From contig JBNKVX010000009.1 in assembly GCA_050299435.1 (NCBI GenBank), positions 1-64,000 of the forward strand: DNA of 64,000 bases, given 5' to 3'. Below the pieces are notes generated by a model. It was not told where the DNA came from. It was given only the letters and a program-made list of their open reading frames with translations, and did no database searches. Within the stretch, counting starts at the first letter, position 1. Each line of letters opens with the position of its first letter. A program made the translations under genes and the position numbers. Origin of the DNA: 1162T-S-0a-05 sp050299435. Its GTDB lineage: Bacteria; Pseudomonadota; Gammaproteobacteria; Pseudomonadales; Cellvibrionaceae. Positions 24,116 to 33,458 of the stretch are shown in pieces.

Positions 24116-25327
24116 ATGCAGATAAAAAAGTCACGCAAACTTGATGGCGTCTGTTACGACATCCGCGGGCCCGTTTTAGACCACGCCAATCGCCTTGAAG
24201 AAGAAGGTCACAAAATACTCAAACTGAATATCGGCAACCCTGCCCCCTTTGGTTTTGATGCGCCCGATGAAATTATCACTGATGTGATACACAATATTCG
24301 TGATGCTCAGGGCTACACCGATTCAAGGGGTCTTTTCCCCGCCCGTAAAGCGGTGATGCATGAATGCCAACGCCTGGACATTCCAGGTGTGGAAATCGAA
24401 GACATATTTCTCGGAAACGGGGTCTCGGAACTCATCGTCATGGCCAATCAAGCCCTGCTTGATGACGGCGACGAAGTATTGGTTCCTTCCCCTGACTATC
24501 CACTCTGGACGGCTGCAGTGCGCCTTTCAGGCGGCAAGGCGGTGCACTACATCTGTGATGAGCAAAGTGACTGGAACCCGGACATTGCAGATATACGAAG
24601 CAAAGTTACTGATCGCACTCGCGCTATTGTCGTAATCAATCCTAACAACCCCACTGGCGCGGTTTACACTCGGGAAACACTGGAAGAAATTATCAAAATT
24701 GCCGCTGAGCATAATCTTGTGATTTTTGCAGACGAAATCTACAACAAGATTCTCTACGATGATGCTGAATACATTCCCATGGGACGATTGGCTCAGGACG
24801 TGGTCTGCGTCAGCTTTAACGGCTTATCCAAGTGCTATCGTTTAGCAGGCTTTCGCTCAGGTTGGTTGGTTATTAGTGGTGCAAAACATCGCGCTGCGGA
24901 GTTTGTTCAAGGAATCCATATGCTGGCCTCCATGCGTCTATGTGCAAATGTACCTGCAATGTTGGGAGTACAAACTGCGCTCGGCGGCTACCAAAGCATT
25001 AACGAATTGGTGTTGCCAGGTGGTCGCTTGCGCGAACAACGCGATGTTGCGTGGGAAGGGCTTAGCGACATTCCCGGCATAAGCTGCGTGAAACCCAAAG
25101 GCGCCATTTATTTGTTTCCCAAAATTGATAGAAAGATTTATAAGTTTGAGGACGACCAACAATTGATTCTGGACTTCCTAATTCAAAAACGCATTCTTCT
25201 GGTCCAGGGAACTGCATTTAACTGGCAGCAACCCGATCATTTTAGAATTGTGTTTTTGCCAAACAAAATCGACCTGACCAGAGCAGTTGAAAGTTTTGGA
25301 GATTTTATTAAGCAATACCGCCGATAA
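24116..25327 (+). CDS. alaA: Alanine transaminase AlaA (class I/II aminotransferase)
   Basis: This 403-residue PLP-dependent aminotransferase closely matches the AlaA family, which converts pyruvate and glutamate to alanine and 2-oxoglutarate. Landmarks are KLNIGNPAPFGFDAPDEI, the aspartate in FADEIYNKILYDD that pairs with the PLP ring nitrogen, the Schiff-base lysine in FNGLSKCYRLAGFRSGW, and the C-terminal arginine in HFRIVFLP. It lies beside msrB, an arrangement seen in pseudomonads. A GGAATCGGAA region precedes the ATG. Confidence 0.93.
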   Translation: MQIKKSRKLDGVCYDIRGPVLDHANRLEEEGHKILKLNIGNPAPFGFDAPDEIITDVIHNIRDAQGYTDSRGLFPARKAVMHECQRLDIPGVEIEDIFLGNGVSELIVMANQALLDDGDEVLVPSPDYPLWTAAVRLSGGKAVHYICDEQSDWNPDIADIRSKVTDRTRAIVVINPNNPTGAVYTRETLEEIIKIAAEHNLVIFADEIYNKILYDDAEYIPMGRLAQDVVCVSFNGLSKCYRLAGFRSGWLVISGAKHRAAEFVQGIHMLASMRLCANVPAMLGVQTALGGYQSINELVLPGGRLREQRDVAWEGLSDIPGISCVKPKGAIYLFPKIDRKIYKFEDDQQLILDFLIQKRILLVQGTAFNWQQPDHFRIVFLPNKIDLTRAVESFGDFIKQYRR

Positions 25328-25339
25328 ACATGACATAGC

Positions 25340-27502
25340 ATGCAAAGTTTTGATAACGTATTAATTATCTTTCTTGAACTCACCCTCACAGCATTTTTCT
25401 TTGTTGTGCTCTATTTTTATTGGCGTGAGCGCTTTCTCATATCTTTACAGAGATTAAATTTAAGTTTTCGTTTCATACTTCTAGGCCTCGCGATTTTAAA
25501 TATTTACGCACTGATCGATATTTTTACAAGAATCAGCGAACTGTATTGGCCCGATTCGGAATTATCCCAAACTCTGGCACAGACACACCTACATGCCTTG
25601 TACAAATTATTTCTCTTATTTGGTACTTGCCTGGTTGCAGGAGGAATACTTGCCTTATTGAAACTGTTTACCTACAAAGCGAAATTTCAAACAAAGGGCT
25701 TCAGTGGCAAGCAACTCGAACTGAGAATGGGAGACCTTATCAACCAACTTTCAGTCAAAAATCCAAGAATTCAAAAAATTGTTCATGACCCCTCACTTAT
25801 ACACCTCGCTTTTCTTCTTAGCGAGAAAAAATATCACACCTTATTTTACGAAAGCCCGGGCATTTTTATCTCTTTAAATAAAGATCTCACCATACGGGAA
25901 ATCAATCACTACTCTGGCGAAGTGCTCGGCGTATCAAGTGGCGACATGATCGGCAAGATTATTCAAAACTACATCAAGCCGGAAGATAGATCCGAGTTCA
26001 GTCAGTTTCTCGATCAGGCTTACGAAACACCTGATCAAAAACCCTGCGAGATTCGAATAAGTTTACGTCAGCGGCTGCTTTGGATTCGTATTTTTGCTCG
26101 GGTTTTACGCGATTTTGATGATGAGCCCTACTTACTTCTTGTGTGTCAGGATGTGAGTCGTTCAAAGGAAATGGAAGCTGAAATATCTAGCCACGCCATT
26201 AAAGACAAACTCACCGGACTTTACAATCGACACGCGCTGGAGCAATGCCTGAATAAAGTTTTTGAAGAGCAATCACTATTTACCAAACCCGCCGGATTAA
26301 TTTATTTTGACGTTGATCAATTCCGCATTGTCAACGATACCTGCGGCCATGTTGCGGGTGATGAACTCCTCAAGCAAATGGTAGCGGTAATAAAAAAATA
26401 TTGCGGCAAAACTGAAATGTTTGCTCGCATTAGTGGAGACGAGTTTGCAATTGTCGTCAAAGATGTAACGGTTGAAAATGCCATGGAACTCGCTGAAACA
26501 ATTCGCAGTTCTGCAGAAGATGTTACCTTCTCCTGGGATGACCACAGTTTCAGACAAAGTATCAGTGTCGGCGTAGCGATCACTTCACCCCGCATTTGTA
26601 CTTTAACCGACATTTTTGGAGCAGCAGATGCCGCTTGCTCGCAAGCAAAAGAATCTGGGCGAAACCGGGTTGTTCTTCATAAAGAAAGCCGTGACGCGGG
26701 CCAAGATAGCCGAAACGACATGCTGTGGGTTAGCCGCATTCAGCAAGCTTTTTCAAATGACCGACTAGCCCTGTTTTTTCAACCTATTATTGATTTAAAA
26801 GAACCGCTTAACAATTATGTTCACTACGAGCTATTAATCCGCTACATTGGCGATGATGGGCGCAACGTTAGCCCAGAGAGGTTTTTGCCAGCAGCTGAAA
26901 AATATGGCATCGCCAATCAAATCGATTTATGGGTTCTCACCTCCGCCCTTGATTTTTTGCAAAAAAATCCGGAGCACACTGCCAGCTTAAGTTGCTGCTC
27001 GATCAATATAACCGCACATTCAATTGGGAGCCACCAAACGCGCAGCGCAATTAAACTGTTGATGGAGAATTTACCATTCGCCACCAACAAAATCTGTTTT
27101 GAGATTACTGAAAGCAGCGCAATTCACAGCATGAAAGACGCAGTCGAATTTATAGACGAAATAAAATCTTTGGGCTGCAAATTTGCGCTTGATGATTTTG
27201 GAACAGGGTTTTCATCCTTAGGCTACTTAAAAAATCTTGACGTTGATTATCTTAAAATTGATGGCACTTTTATTCGTGATATTGTTAATGATGAGATTGA
27301 TCGCGCAATGGTAACTGCCATCGCAGATATTAGTAGAGCAATGAAAATAAAAACTGTTGCAGAGTACGTTGAAGATGATGAAGTGTTAAAAACCCTGATT
27401 CCACTTAACGTAGATCTCGGTCAAGGTTTTGGATTAGCCAAGCCAATGCCACTGGAAAATGCAGTAAATTTTTATAAAGGTGTAGGCAACAACTCAGAGT
27501 GA
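25340..27502 (+). CDS. Membrane PAS-GGDEF-EAL cyclic-di-GMP protein
   Basis: This 720-residue protein has about three transmembrane helices in the first 110 residues, a PAS domain near 165-280 (LFYESPGIFISLNKDLTI), a GGDEF domain near 290-450 with the active-site variant SGDEF, and an EAL domain near 465-715. The EAL part keeps its catalytic set: YELLIRY, FEITES, DDFGTGFSS, YLKIDG. Both diguanylate cyclase and phosphodiesterase activity are thus possible. No RxxD inhibitory site is seen before SGDEF. The 3' end overlaps the convergent methyltransferase gene by 31 bases. Confidence 0.93.
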   Translation: MQSFDNVLIIFLELTLTAFFFVVLYFYWRERFLISLQRLNLSFRFILLGLAILNIYALIDIFTRISELYWPDSELSQTLAQTHLHALYKLFLLFGTCLVAGGILALLKLFTYKAKFQTKGFSGKQLELRMGDLINQLSVKNPRIQKIVHDPSLIHLAFLLSEKKYHTLFYESPGIFISLNKDLTIREINHYSGEVLGVSSGDMIGKIIQNYIKPEDRSEFSQFLDQAYETPDQKPCEIRISLRQRLLWIRIFARVLRDFDDEPYLLLVCQDVSRSKEMEAEISSHAIKDKLTGLYNRHALEQCLNKVFEEQSLFTKPAGLIYFDVDQFRIVNDTCGHVAGDELLKQMVAVIKKYCGKTEMFARISGDEFAIVVKDVTVENAMELAETIRSSAEDVTFSWDDHSFRQSISVGVAITSPRICTLTDIFGAADAACSQAKESGRNRVVLHKESRDAGQDSRNDMLWVSRIQQAFSNDRLALFFQPIIDLKEPLNNYVHYELLIRYIGDDGRNVSPERFLPAAEKYGIANQIDLWVLTSALDFLQKNPEHTASLSCCSINITAHSIGSHQTRSAIKLLMENLPFATNKICFEITESSAIHSMKDAVEFIDEIKSLGCKFALDDFGTGFSSLGYLKNLDVDYLKIDGTFIRDIVNDEIDRAMVTAIADISRAMKIKTVAEYVEDDEVLKTLIPLNVDLGQGFGLAKPMPLENAVNFYKGVGNNSE

Positions 27503-28404
27503 CAGCGGTAAACCAGCATCTTTAACTGACCACCCGCACAATCTGGAAAATCTTCATTTGCTGCTAAACTTTCCACAAAATCCAGTGATGCATCCGCGCT
27601 CTCAATTCGTGTAGAAAATTCCTCCAGCGATGTCGCAGGGTCATTCAAGCACAACAATGCCAAACCATCACCACACAATAATTCAGGCAACTTTCGAATG
27701 ACTTTTTTGTAGTCCTTTTCTGCCTCAAAACTCCCTCTTTGAAAGCTAGGCGGATCTACGATGACCAGATCATAAGGACCACGCTTTTTAAGCTTCCCCC
27801 ATGAACGAAGAACATTATGAGGAATAAATTCCACATCATCAGTATCGATTTCATTCAAACGATGATTTTGTCTTCCTACATTCAACGCAGAGGAACTCAT
27901 ATCCACATTCACAACTCTTTTCGCTCCGGCCTGCAATGCAACAACAGAAAAACTACATGTAAAAGAAAACAAATTCAGGATTTTTTTGTTTTTCGCCGAT
28001 TGTTCTAACCAAATTCGTGCGGGCTCAATATCCATAAAAAAGCCACTGTTTTGATTTTCAGAGGAAAGCAAATACACCGCCCCCTCGCGTTTAGCCACAA
28101 AATTTTTAGGAATATCGCCAAATATACACTCCAGCTTGTATCGCTTTAAGTCTCTTCTTTGAATTAACAGTGAGCTAATACCTTCCAATGGCATACAGGA
28201 TTTTATTTCCTGCACCAAAAAATCAAGCTGCATTTCATCTTCAAGCTCATAGATCAGCAACAACAAACAGGAGGAATGGTAATCCAGTGCTATGCCTTTA
28301 TGGCCTGCAAAACACTTTCCTCTCCCGTGAAAAACTCTAAAGCTCTCCCCCAATGGGAATCGATGTGCATTTTCTTGAATTGCTTTTGCAATAAATTCAG
28401 ACAA
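27472..28404 (-). CDS. RlmI-like SAM-dependent methyltransferase
   Basis: This 310-residue class I methyltransferase of the RlmI/RlmK family (Methyltrans_SAM) probably methylates a cytosine or guanine in rRNA. The SAM site is NLFSFTCSFSVVALQAGAKRVVNVD in outline, followed by DLVIVDPPSF, the catalytic DPPSF motif of this family. An N-terminal region of about 120 residues precedes it; the classic PUA domain of RlmI is not evident. Translation appears to start at a TTG (28404) preceded by AGGA. The exact rRNA site cannot be told. Confidence 0.8.
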   Translation of the reverse strand: MSEFIAKAIQENAHRFPLGESFRVFHGRGKCFAGHKGIALDYHSSCLLLLIYELEDEMQLDFLVQEIKSCMPLEGISSLLIQRRDLKRYKLECIFGDIPKNFVAKREGAVYLLSSENQNSGFFMDIEPARIWLEQSAKNKKILNLFSFTCSFSVVALQAGAKRVVNVDMSSSALNVGRQNHRLNEIDTDDVEFIPHNVLRSWGKLKKRGPYDLVIVDPPSFQRGSFEAEKDYKKVIRKLPELLCGDGLALLCLNDPATSLEEFSTRIESADASLDFVESLAANEDFPDCAGGQLKMLVYRCHSELLPTPL

Positions 28405-28427
28405 GGATCCTATCCAACTATTTTTTG

Positions 28428-29570
28428 TTATTTGAGATAATGAAGCGCTACAGACTGATAACCCGTAATAATTTCAACAAGACCACACCAATCTTCATTT
28501 AATTTTCTACTACCGCTATCTATGATTAGAGCGCTGCCCGCCAGCTGCTCTAACTTGTGCGGCGCAGCGACTATCCAAATATTTTCACGACCAATTAATT
28601 CAAGCACTCTCGCGCTTAACTGTTGATTCCCTCGCCCAATTAGATGGCCTTGCCCTCCAATCACGGTAAGCACAAGCCTGACCTCGCCAGAATGCGCTTC
28701 CAACAACTCGAACAATTGTTTTTCAGTCACATCAAGCTGAAACCTTTCTTTGATAAACACATCTACACCTAGCAAAGTTTCCGCATAACCCAACTCTTTT
28801 TGTACGCGCTGAGTCGTTGAACCAGGGCCGAAAATCAACAGTGGATTGTTAAGATGACTTATGCGTTCTTTTAATTCCTCTGCCATATCAATAATCAGCA
28901 GTTCGTCAATCTCTGCACCTCCCTGTTTTACATTTTGCACTAGATCATTTAATACCGGCACTTTCATCTCGCCATAATGCTGACTTTTCACCTTCCCCGT
29001 CAGAAGTGCGAACTCATCCAAATCTCGCACCTCACGTAGATCGACATTAACAGCCGTCCCCTTAATTAAAGCCTGAAGCAACTCTGCACAGGCATGAGGA
29101 TGAACACCAAAAACCGCACTTTGCATTTTCACGCCCGCAGGAATGCCCAAACATAAACACCGGGTTCCCACCACATCGAATACATCACGCGCCGTTCCGT
29201 CACCACCGGCAAATACCAATATATCGATTCCGCGCGTATACAACGCAGCGCAAACAATTTTTGTATCTTCAGCATCGCTTCTGTCTTTTACTTTACAATC
29301 AAGAAGCTGCAATGAAATGGGGGAGCCACTCAGGGCTGCAGAACCCATGAGGCCTTCAACACAATGTATTTCAAGCTTGTCCTGTACGGCAGACAGCGAT
29401 TGAAAAAAGATCTTTACCCTTTCAATTACCGGAGAAAAATACTCACCCCGAAATACAGCTTCACGCGTAGCGGCAGCATCACTACCTTTTAATGCTTCTG
29501 CACCACCGGCACCCGCAACCGGATTAAGCAAAAACCCTACACGCAATTTTCTACTGACAGTAGCTGACAT
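28428..29570 (-). CDS. ATP-NAD kinase-like protein (COG3199 family)
   Basis: This 380-residue protein has the diacylglycerol/NAD-kinase fold marks: GFLLNPVAGAGG near the N-terminus and the nucleotide-binding FAGGDGTARDVFD. GPGSTTQRV and VIGGQGHLIGRGNQ further along match the COG3199 group, distinct from NadK. The substrate is not established for this group. The ATG at 29570 shares one base with the stop of pdxB (TAATG), so the two are translationally coupled and in one operon with the nuclease and epmC genes. Confidence 0.8.
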   Translation of the reverse strand: MSATVSRKLRVGFLLNPVAGAGGAEALKGSDAAATREAVFRGEYFSPVIERVKIFFQSLSAVQDKLEIHCVEGLMGSAALSGSPISLQLLDCKVKDRSDAEDTKIVCAALYTRGIDILVFAGGDGTARDVFDVVGTRCLCLGIPAGVKMQSAVFGVHPHACAELLQALIKGTAVNVDLREVRDLDEFALLTGKVKSQHYGEMKVPVLNDLVQNVKQGGAEIDELLIIDMAEELKERISHLNNPLLIFGPGSTTQRVQKELGYAETLLGVDVFIKERFQLDVTEKQLFELLEAHSGEVRLVLTVIGGQGHLIGRGNQQLSARVLELIGRENIWIVAAPHKLEQLAGSALIIDSGSRKLNEDWCGLVEIITGYQSVALHYLK

Positions 29571-30703
29571 TAGCCCGATCCAAAACCCAGACATTTTGCT
29601 TGCGTATAATCTTGACTATTCAAATTTAACAATCGAAAGTGCGAAAACTCTCTTCGCTTTGCGTAATTTTTTCTCAACGCATCAAAGCTACCTGGTAATT
29701 CATCTACCGCAGCTCGTAAGAGCCTGTCGTCATCGCTAACATCATAAGCTTCCAAAATCGCATCTTTCAATCTTTTGCTAAACAGCGTCTCCTGTTCTCC
29801 AAAAGCCTCCTTTACCACCCTTTCTCCGAGGCCAGCCACTTTATCAATCAAACCCACATCAAATTTCTGTAAGTATTTAACCAATGCGTCAAAAATCATT
29901 AATGATCCGTTCACCTTACCTTCGAAACTGTAGCCAGCTATGTGGGCAGTAGCTATCCGCACATAACCGAGCAAATCAGTTTTAATATCTGGCTCTGTTT
30001 CCCATACATCCAATACAACATTGAGATCACCACCCAAGCGAAGAAATTCAAACAGATCATTATTGTTGATTACCGCCCCCCGCCCAGCATTGAGCAAAAT
30101 AGCGCCGGGCTTTAATCTTTCCAGCACATTTTTATTAATCAAGTGATGAGTAGCAAACGGGCCTTTCCGGGTTAATGGTGTGTGCAAACAAATTAGATCG
30201 CAATCATATATTTTTTCAAAATCCCTTAGATCTTCTATTTCTTCCAGAGTTTTAAATGGGTCAATGCAAAAACAATTTTTTCCAAACGCTTTTAGGTATT
30301 GATAGACTTTTCCTCCAACATTACCACAACCCACAATCGCAACATTCATCTTACTATGCAATACATTTAATTTAGCCAAACAGCTCATAACATACTGAAC
30401 AACGCCCAAGGCATTGCAACCCGGCGCGGAGGCCCAGGCAATTCCGTTTTGATCCAGCCACGAAGTATCAAGATGATCAACGCCTATTGTGCAAGTACCA
30501 ACAAATTTCACATTTGAATTTTCTAACAATCCCTGATTGACTTTTGTCACTGAGCGCACCAAGAGAATATCTGCATTCTCGACGTCTTTGGCACAGATAT
30601 CTCGTCCTTTAAGAGCGCTGAGATTTCCAAAAGTTGAAAACAACGCTTCTGCATAAGGAATATTTTCATCGATAACAATGTTTAACTTTTTTTCGGCCGT
30701 CAT
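29570..30703 (-). CDS. pdxB: 4-phosphoerythronate dehydrogenase
   Basis: This 377-residue NAD-dependent dehydrogenase oxidises 4-phosphoerythronate in the DXP-dependent route to pyridoxal phosphate. PdxB landmarks are the N-terminal IVIDENIPYAEALFSTFG, GTCTIGVDHLDTSWLDQNGI, the Rossmann motif VAIVGCGNVGGKV, LLNAGRGAVIN and the catalytic histidine in TAHIAGYSFEGKVNG. The C-terminal PdxB dimerisation domain follows. AlaA and other PLP enzymes in the cell would depend on this cofactor. Confidence 0.95.
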   Translation of the reverse strand: MTAEKKLNIVIDENIPYAEALFSTFGNLSALKGRDICAKDVENADILLVRSVTKVNQGLLENSNVKFVGTCTIGVDHLDTSWLDQNGIAWASAPGCNALGVVQYVMSCLAKLNVLHSKMNVAIVGCGNVGGKVYQYLKAFGKNCFCIDPFKTLEEIEDLRDFEKIYDCDLICLHTPLTRKGPFATHHLINKNVLERLKPGAILLNAGRGAVINNNDLFEFLRLGGDLNVVLDVWETEPDIKTDLLGYVRIATAHIAGYSFEGKVNGSLMIFDALVKYLQKFDVGLIDKVAGLGERVVKEAFGEQETLFSKRLKDAILEAYDVSDDDRLLRAAVDELPGSFDALRKNYAKRREFSHFRLLNLNSQDYTQAKCLGFGSG

Positions 30704-30713
30704 AGAGCTATTC

Positions 30714-31625
30714 TTATTTCACGCTTTCAATATTTTCACGCAACTTCTTGACCGATGTCGTAAAGTGCGAACCAAAACCTAAATACTGCCCAAATTCATT
30801 CAATTTATCGTAATCTGTTATTTTCCTGTTCAAAGAAAATCTGCGACCCAGCGGCGCATTACAGTTAATTGTGCTTAATTTTAAAGCGATATCAATTTGC
30901 GAATGAAATATCTTAATCTTCTCGGAGATTTTTCTGGCACCGCGCACGGAACTGTTTTCAATTCCAGCGATATTTTTTCGCATATTTTTCCAGGAACCGA
31001 ATTCTGTCAATAATTGTGCGGCTAATTTAGATCCGATTCCAGGCACACCCGGTATATCATCTATCGTATCGCCTACCAATGCCAGGTAGTCAGGAATTTG
31101 CTCGGGGTAAACCCCAAATTTACTTTTTACCTCCCTGCGATCCATACGCACGCCATCCGGATAATCCCACAGATTTTCGGCACTATTCGATAATAACTGT
31201 GAGAGATCCTTATCTCTGCTTATTATCTGCGCCTCCAGGCCCAGTTTTCGCGCCCTTTTGGCCAGCGTTCCCAGCAAATCATCCGCCTCATAAGAATCCG
31301 AGGCGTAAACGGGAATACCGATGATTTCCGTTATTAATTTACATGCTTCTAATTGAAACGCCAAAGCTTCATCTGGCAAAACACGGCTACTTTTATAATG
31401 AGGATAAATTTCGTTTCGAAAACAATTTTGTAAGCTTTCATCAAAACATGCCGCAAGCTTCACAGGTTGCCGCTCTTTTAAAAATCGAAACAGCCAATGC
31501 GTGTAACCGTACACAGCGGCTGTAGGATAATTGTTTTGACTCCACCAGTTATCAGGAAGAGAAAAATAATATTTAAAAATATATATCGAAGCATCTATAA
31601 GATACGCCGGAGTATTATTATTCAC
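30714..31625 (-). CDS. 5'-3' exonuclease / flap endonuclease (Xni/PolI N-domain family)
   Basis: This 303-residue stand-alone PIN/FEN-type nuclease resembles the N-terminal domain of DNA polymerase I and Xni (ExoIX). Metal-binding carboxylates are visible in YLIDASIYIFK, ACFDES, SYEADDLLGTLA, ISRDKDLSQLL and LVGDTIDDIPGVPGIG, the latter starting the helix-hairpin-helix that grips DNA. It would process flaps in replication or repair. The start is a GTG at 31625 that immediately follows the epmC stop codon (TAA GTG), so translation is probably coupled. Confidence 0.88.
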   Translation of the reverse strand: MNNNTPAYLIDASIYIFKYYFSLPDNWWSQNNYPTAAVYGYTHWLFRFLKERQPVKLAACFDESLQNCFRNEIYPHYKSSRVLPDEALAFQLEACKLITEIIGIPVYASDSYEADDLLGTLAKRARKLGLEAQIISRDKDLSQLLSNSAENLWDYPDGVRMDRREVKSKFGVYPEQIPDYLALVGDTIDDIPGVPGIGSKLAAQLLTEFGSWKNMRKNIAGIENSSVRGARKISEKIKIFHSQIDIALKLSTINCNAPLGRRFSLNRKITDYDKLNEFGQYLGFGSHFTTSVKKLRENIESVK

Positions 31626-32195
31626 TTAAATATCTTCCAAACGGTAATCAGCTAGCTTGAAAGGATCCGGCTGTTTAAATTCGTCTGCAAGTTTTTGTGT
31701 AAAATTAGCTGCACGTTCTGGCAATCCATTAATACAAAAAAACGAGACTCTTTGGTGTATCGCATTTTTGAACGACTGACTCGCTCCAAATTTTGCTTCA
31801 AGATTGTCCGCACTCACACGAAAAACATGACCACAAGCACGACTGAATATCCATTCCATCGCTTGGGGCGAAACTTCAACTTTTTCAAATTCTGCTTGCT
31901 GTTGAGAGTTTCGCCCATCTGGCTGATACCAATAGCCATAATCGATTAGTTTGCGTCTTGACTCACCGGCCACACACCAGTGAGCAATTTCATGTAAAGC
32001 ACTAGAGAAATAATCAAGTGTAAAATAAATTTTGTTGAAATCTTGTGCGCAAGCGGCGGGTTGATACAAGGGCTCTTTAGCACCACCACAAATCATAGTC
32101 CTATAAGGACCACCAAGAACCTCATCGAAGACCTTAATTAATCTGTTTAATTTGGCGGGGGAATTAGGGGAATTTGAAGTAGCTGGGTCGAACAT
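31626..32195 (-). CDS. epmC: Elongation factor P hydroxylase
   Basis: This 189-residue protein matches EpmC (YfcM), which hydroxylates the beta-lysylated lysine of elongation factor P. The diagnostic metal-binding HEIAHW motif, followed by CVAGESRRKLIDYGYWYQPDGR in pieces, is present, and so are the conserved EKVEVSPQAMEWIFSRACG residues. It is the first gene of a minus-strand operon with the nuclease, pdxB and the NAD-kinase-like gene. The EpmA/EpmB partners are not in the window. Confidence 0.93.
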   Translation of the reverse strand: MFDPATSNSPNSPAKLNRLIKVFDEVLGGPYRTMICGGAKEPLYQPAACAQDFNKIYFTLDYFSSALHEIAHWCVAGESRRKLIDYGYWYQPDGRNSQQQAEFEKVEVSPQAMEWIFSRACGHVFRVSADNLEAKFGASQSFKNAIHQRVSFFCINGLPERAANFTQKLADEFKQPDPFKLADYRLEDI

Positions 32196-32287
32196 TGTAG
32201 CATCATATTTGGTGGTTAAAAGCGCTTTTTGTGCGCAGATGGGAAATTATCGCAAGAAAGTCAAATTATTCCCACAAAGTATTGTGT

Positions 32288-32315
32288 TTGACGAAAACAA
32301 TCTATACTGTATATA
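32288..32315 (+). promoter_or_regulatory. Probable sigma-70 promoter of gene 32389
   Basis: TTGACG (32288-32293) and TATATA (32310-32315) are 16 bases apart, about 70 bases ahead of the ATG at 32389. A GGAGGTGGTATT ribosome site precedes that start codon. A CTGTATATA stretch here is not a good LexA box. Confidence 0.45.
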
Positions 32316-32388
32316 TCGGTGATGCTAAATCACCACGTCCAGACAGCCAATATCGGCAAGCAATGGACCTACTCTCGGAGGTGGTATT

Positions 32389-33090
32389 ATGAAAACCTCA
32401 GACAATGGTCACAGCTCAGACAATGTGATCGATCTTTTCACCGGGAAAACCTGGTCTTCCCTCAGCGACTCTCGCATTATACGCCTTGCCCCAGAATTAG
32501 ATGGTTTAGAAATGCTTTACTCCAACGAAGCAAGTGGAGATAAGTTTTTTAGCTTGAAAATTTTGTGTTGGGGACTGCGTGCCAACGGAGAAGTTGTGGG
32601 TCTCGTTCCGTGGTTAGATGACATTGTCGCTTGCCCCGAAATTGAAGATCCTCTTAACGGTGCGTGGGAAGGGTATTACGACCCCGGTATTGATGAACTG
32701 TTTTTTGAACCACCCATTCACAAAGTTGTGGAACTGGAAACCGCCGCAGAGTATTACGAATACGAGTGCGAGAAAGGTGATGAAATTATCCAGGAAATTC
32801 CGGATACCATCGGCACGCACGCAGTAAGATCAGATTCGGCTTATAAAAATCTGATCTTGCAGGAAGTAGTAAGCTGGCGCTTGCACAACGATGGGAAAAT
32901 ATGTGGCATGCTGATCGATGAAAAAAAAGTTGTAAGCACCCCCGTGCTGCCAGGAGATGACTGTCTGTACCCGGCACAAGTTGATACGAGCTTCCGCTAT
33001 TTTTTCCAACATCACATTGCGAACAAAATTAAGTCCGAGGATCCCGAGGCACTGGCCGCTATTTCACTGTTGGTTGAAGAATCTCGATAA
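32389..33090 (+). CDS. Conserved-looking acidic protein of unknown function
   Basis: This 233-residue cytoplasmic protein has no signal peptide or membrane span. It is strongly acidic (about 40 Asp plus Glu) and rich in aromatic residues, with an apparent internal symmetry: LKILCWGLRANGEVVGLVPWLDDIV in the first half, and VVSWRLHNDGKICGMLIDEKKVV in the second. Both halves share the pattern W-x-L-x-x-x-G-x-(V/I)-x-G-(L/M). No family is recognised. It is a single gene with its own promoter and terminator, divergent from epmC. Confidence 0.75.
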   Translation: MKTSDNGHSSDNVIDLFTGKTWSSLSDSRIIRLAPELDGLEMLYSNEASGDKFFSLKILCWGLRANGEVVGLVPWLDDIVACPEIEDPLNGAWEGYYDPGIDELFFEPPIHKVVELETAAEYYEYECEKGDEIIQEIPDTIGTHAVRSDSAYKNLILQEVVSWRLHNDGKICGMLIDEKKVVSTPVLPGDDCLYPAQVDTSFRYFFQHHIANKIKSEDPEALAAISLLVEESR

Positions 33091-33120
33091 TAGTGTAGTA
33101 GGCAGTATCTTCTTCAATTA

Positions 33121-33149
33121 AAGGGGGAGTCATGAACTTCCCCCGATTT
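33121..33149. terminator. Shared terminator between 32389 gene and tusA
   Basis: GGGGGA (33123-33128) pairs with TCCCCC (33139-33144) around a 10-base loop. ATTT follows on the plus strand, and TTTAATT follows on the minus strand, so it can end both convergent transcripts. Confidence 0.65.
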
Positions 33150-33389
33150 CTAGCCCCCGCCTTTTCTAATTCTAAACACAAACAGATCATCCTGTTCGCT
33201 CAGGTCGATTAAGGTATGGTTTAGAAATTGACAAAACTTTTCGATATCTCGCTTGGACGCGGGGTCAGTAGACAATACCTTAATCACCTCACCCTTTTTG
33301 GCATCTCTCACAGCCGAGTGCAACATCATCACGGGTTCAGGACAAATCAAGCCCTTCGCGTCCACAAGTCGTTCATGCTCTTTCTTCAT
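33150..33389 (-). CDS. tusA: TusA-family sulfur carrier
   Basis: This 79-residue protein has the TusA fold and the CPEP motif (GLICPEPVMMLHSAV), whose cysteine carries a persulfide. TusA passes sulfur from IscS to the TusBCD complex for 2-thiouridine formation at the tRNA wobble base. Other conserved parts are KKGEVIKVLSTDPASKRDI and the FCQFLNHTL helix. Length is normal. Confidence 0.93.
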   Translation of the reverse strand: MKKEHERLVDAKGLICPEPVMMLHSAVRDAKKGEVIKVLSTDPASKRDIEKFCQFLNHTLIDLSEQDDLFVFRIRKGGG

Positions 33390-33458
33390 AAAACCCTGCC
33401 CTTACCTTAAACACCCTGCCCTTAAACTCGTCCTCAACACCGGTCCTTGAACTTAGCC

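Noticed and set aside
32305..32320. Possible LexA box upstream of 32389
   Set aside because: CTGT is followed by the AT-rich core, but the right half is GTGA rather than ACAG, so the dyad is missing.
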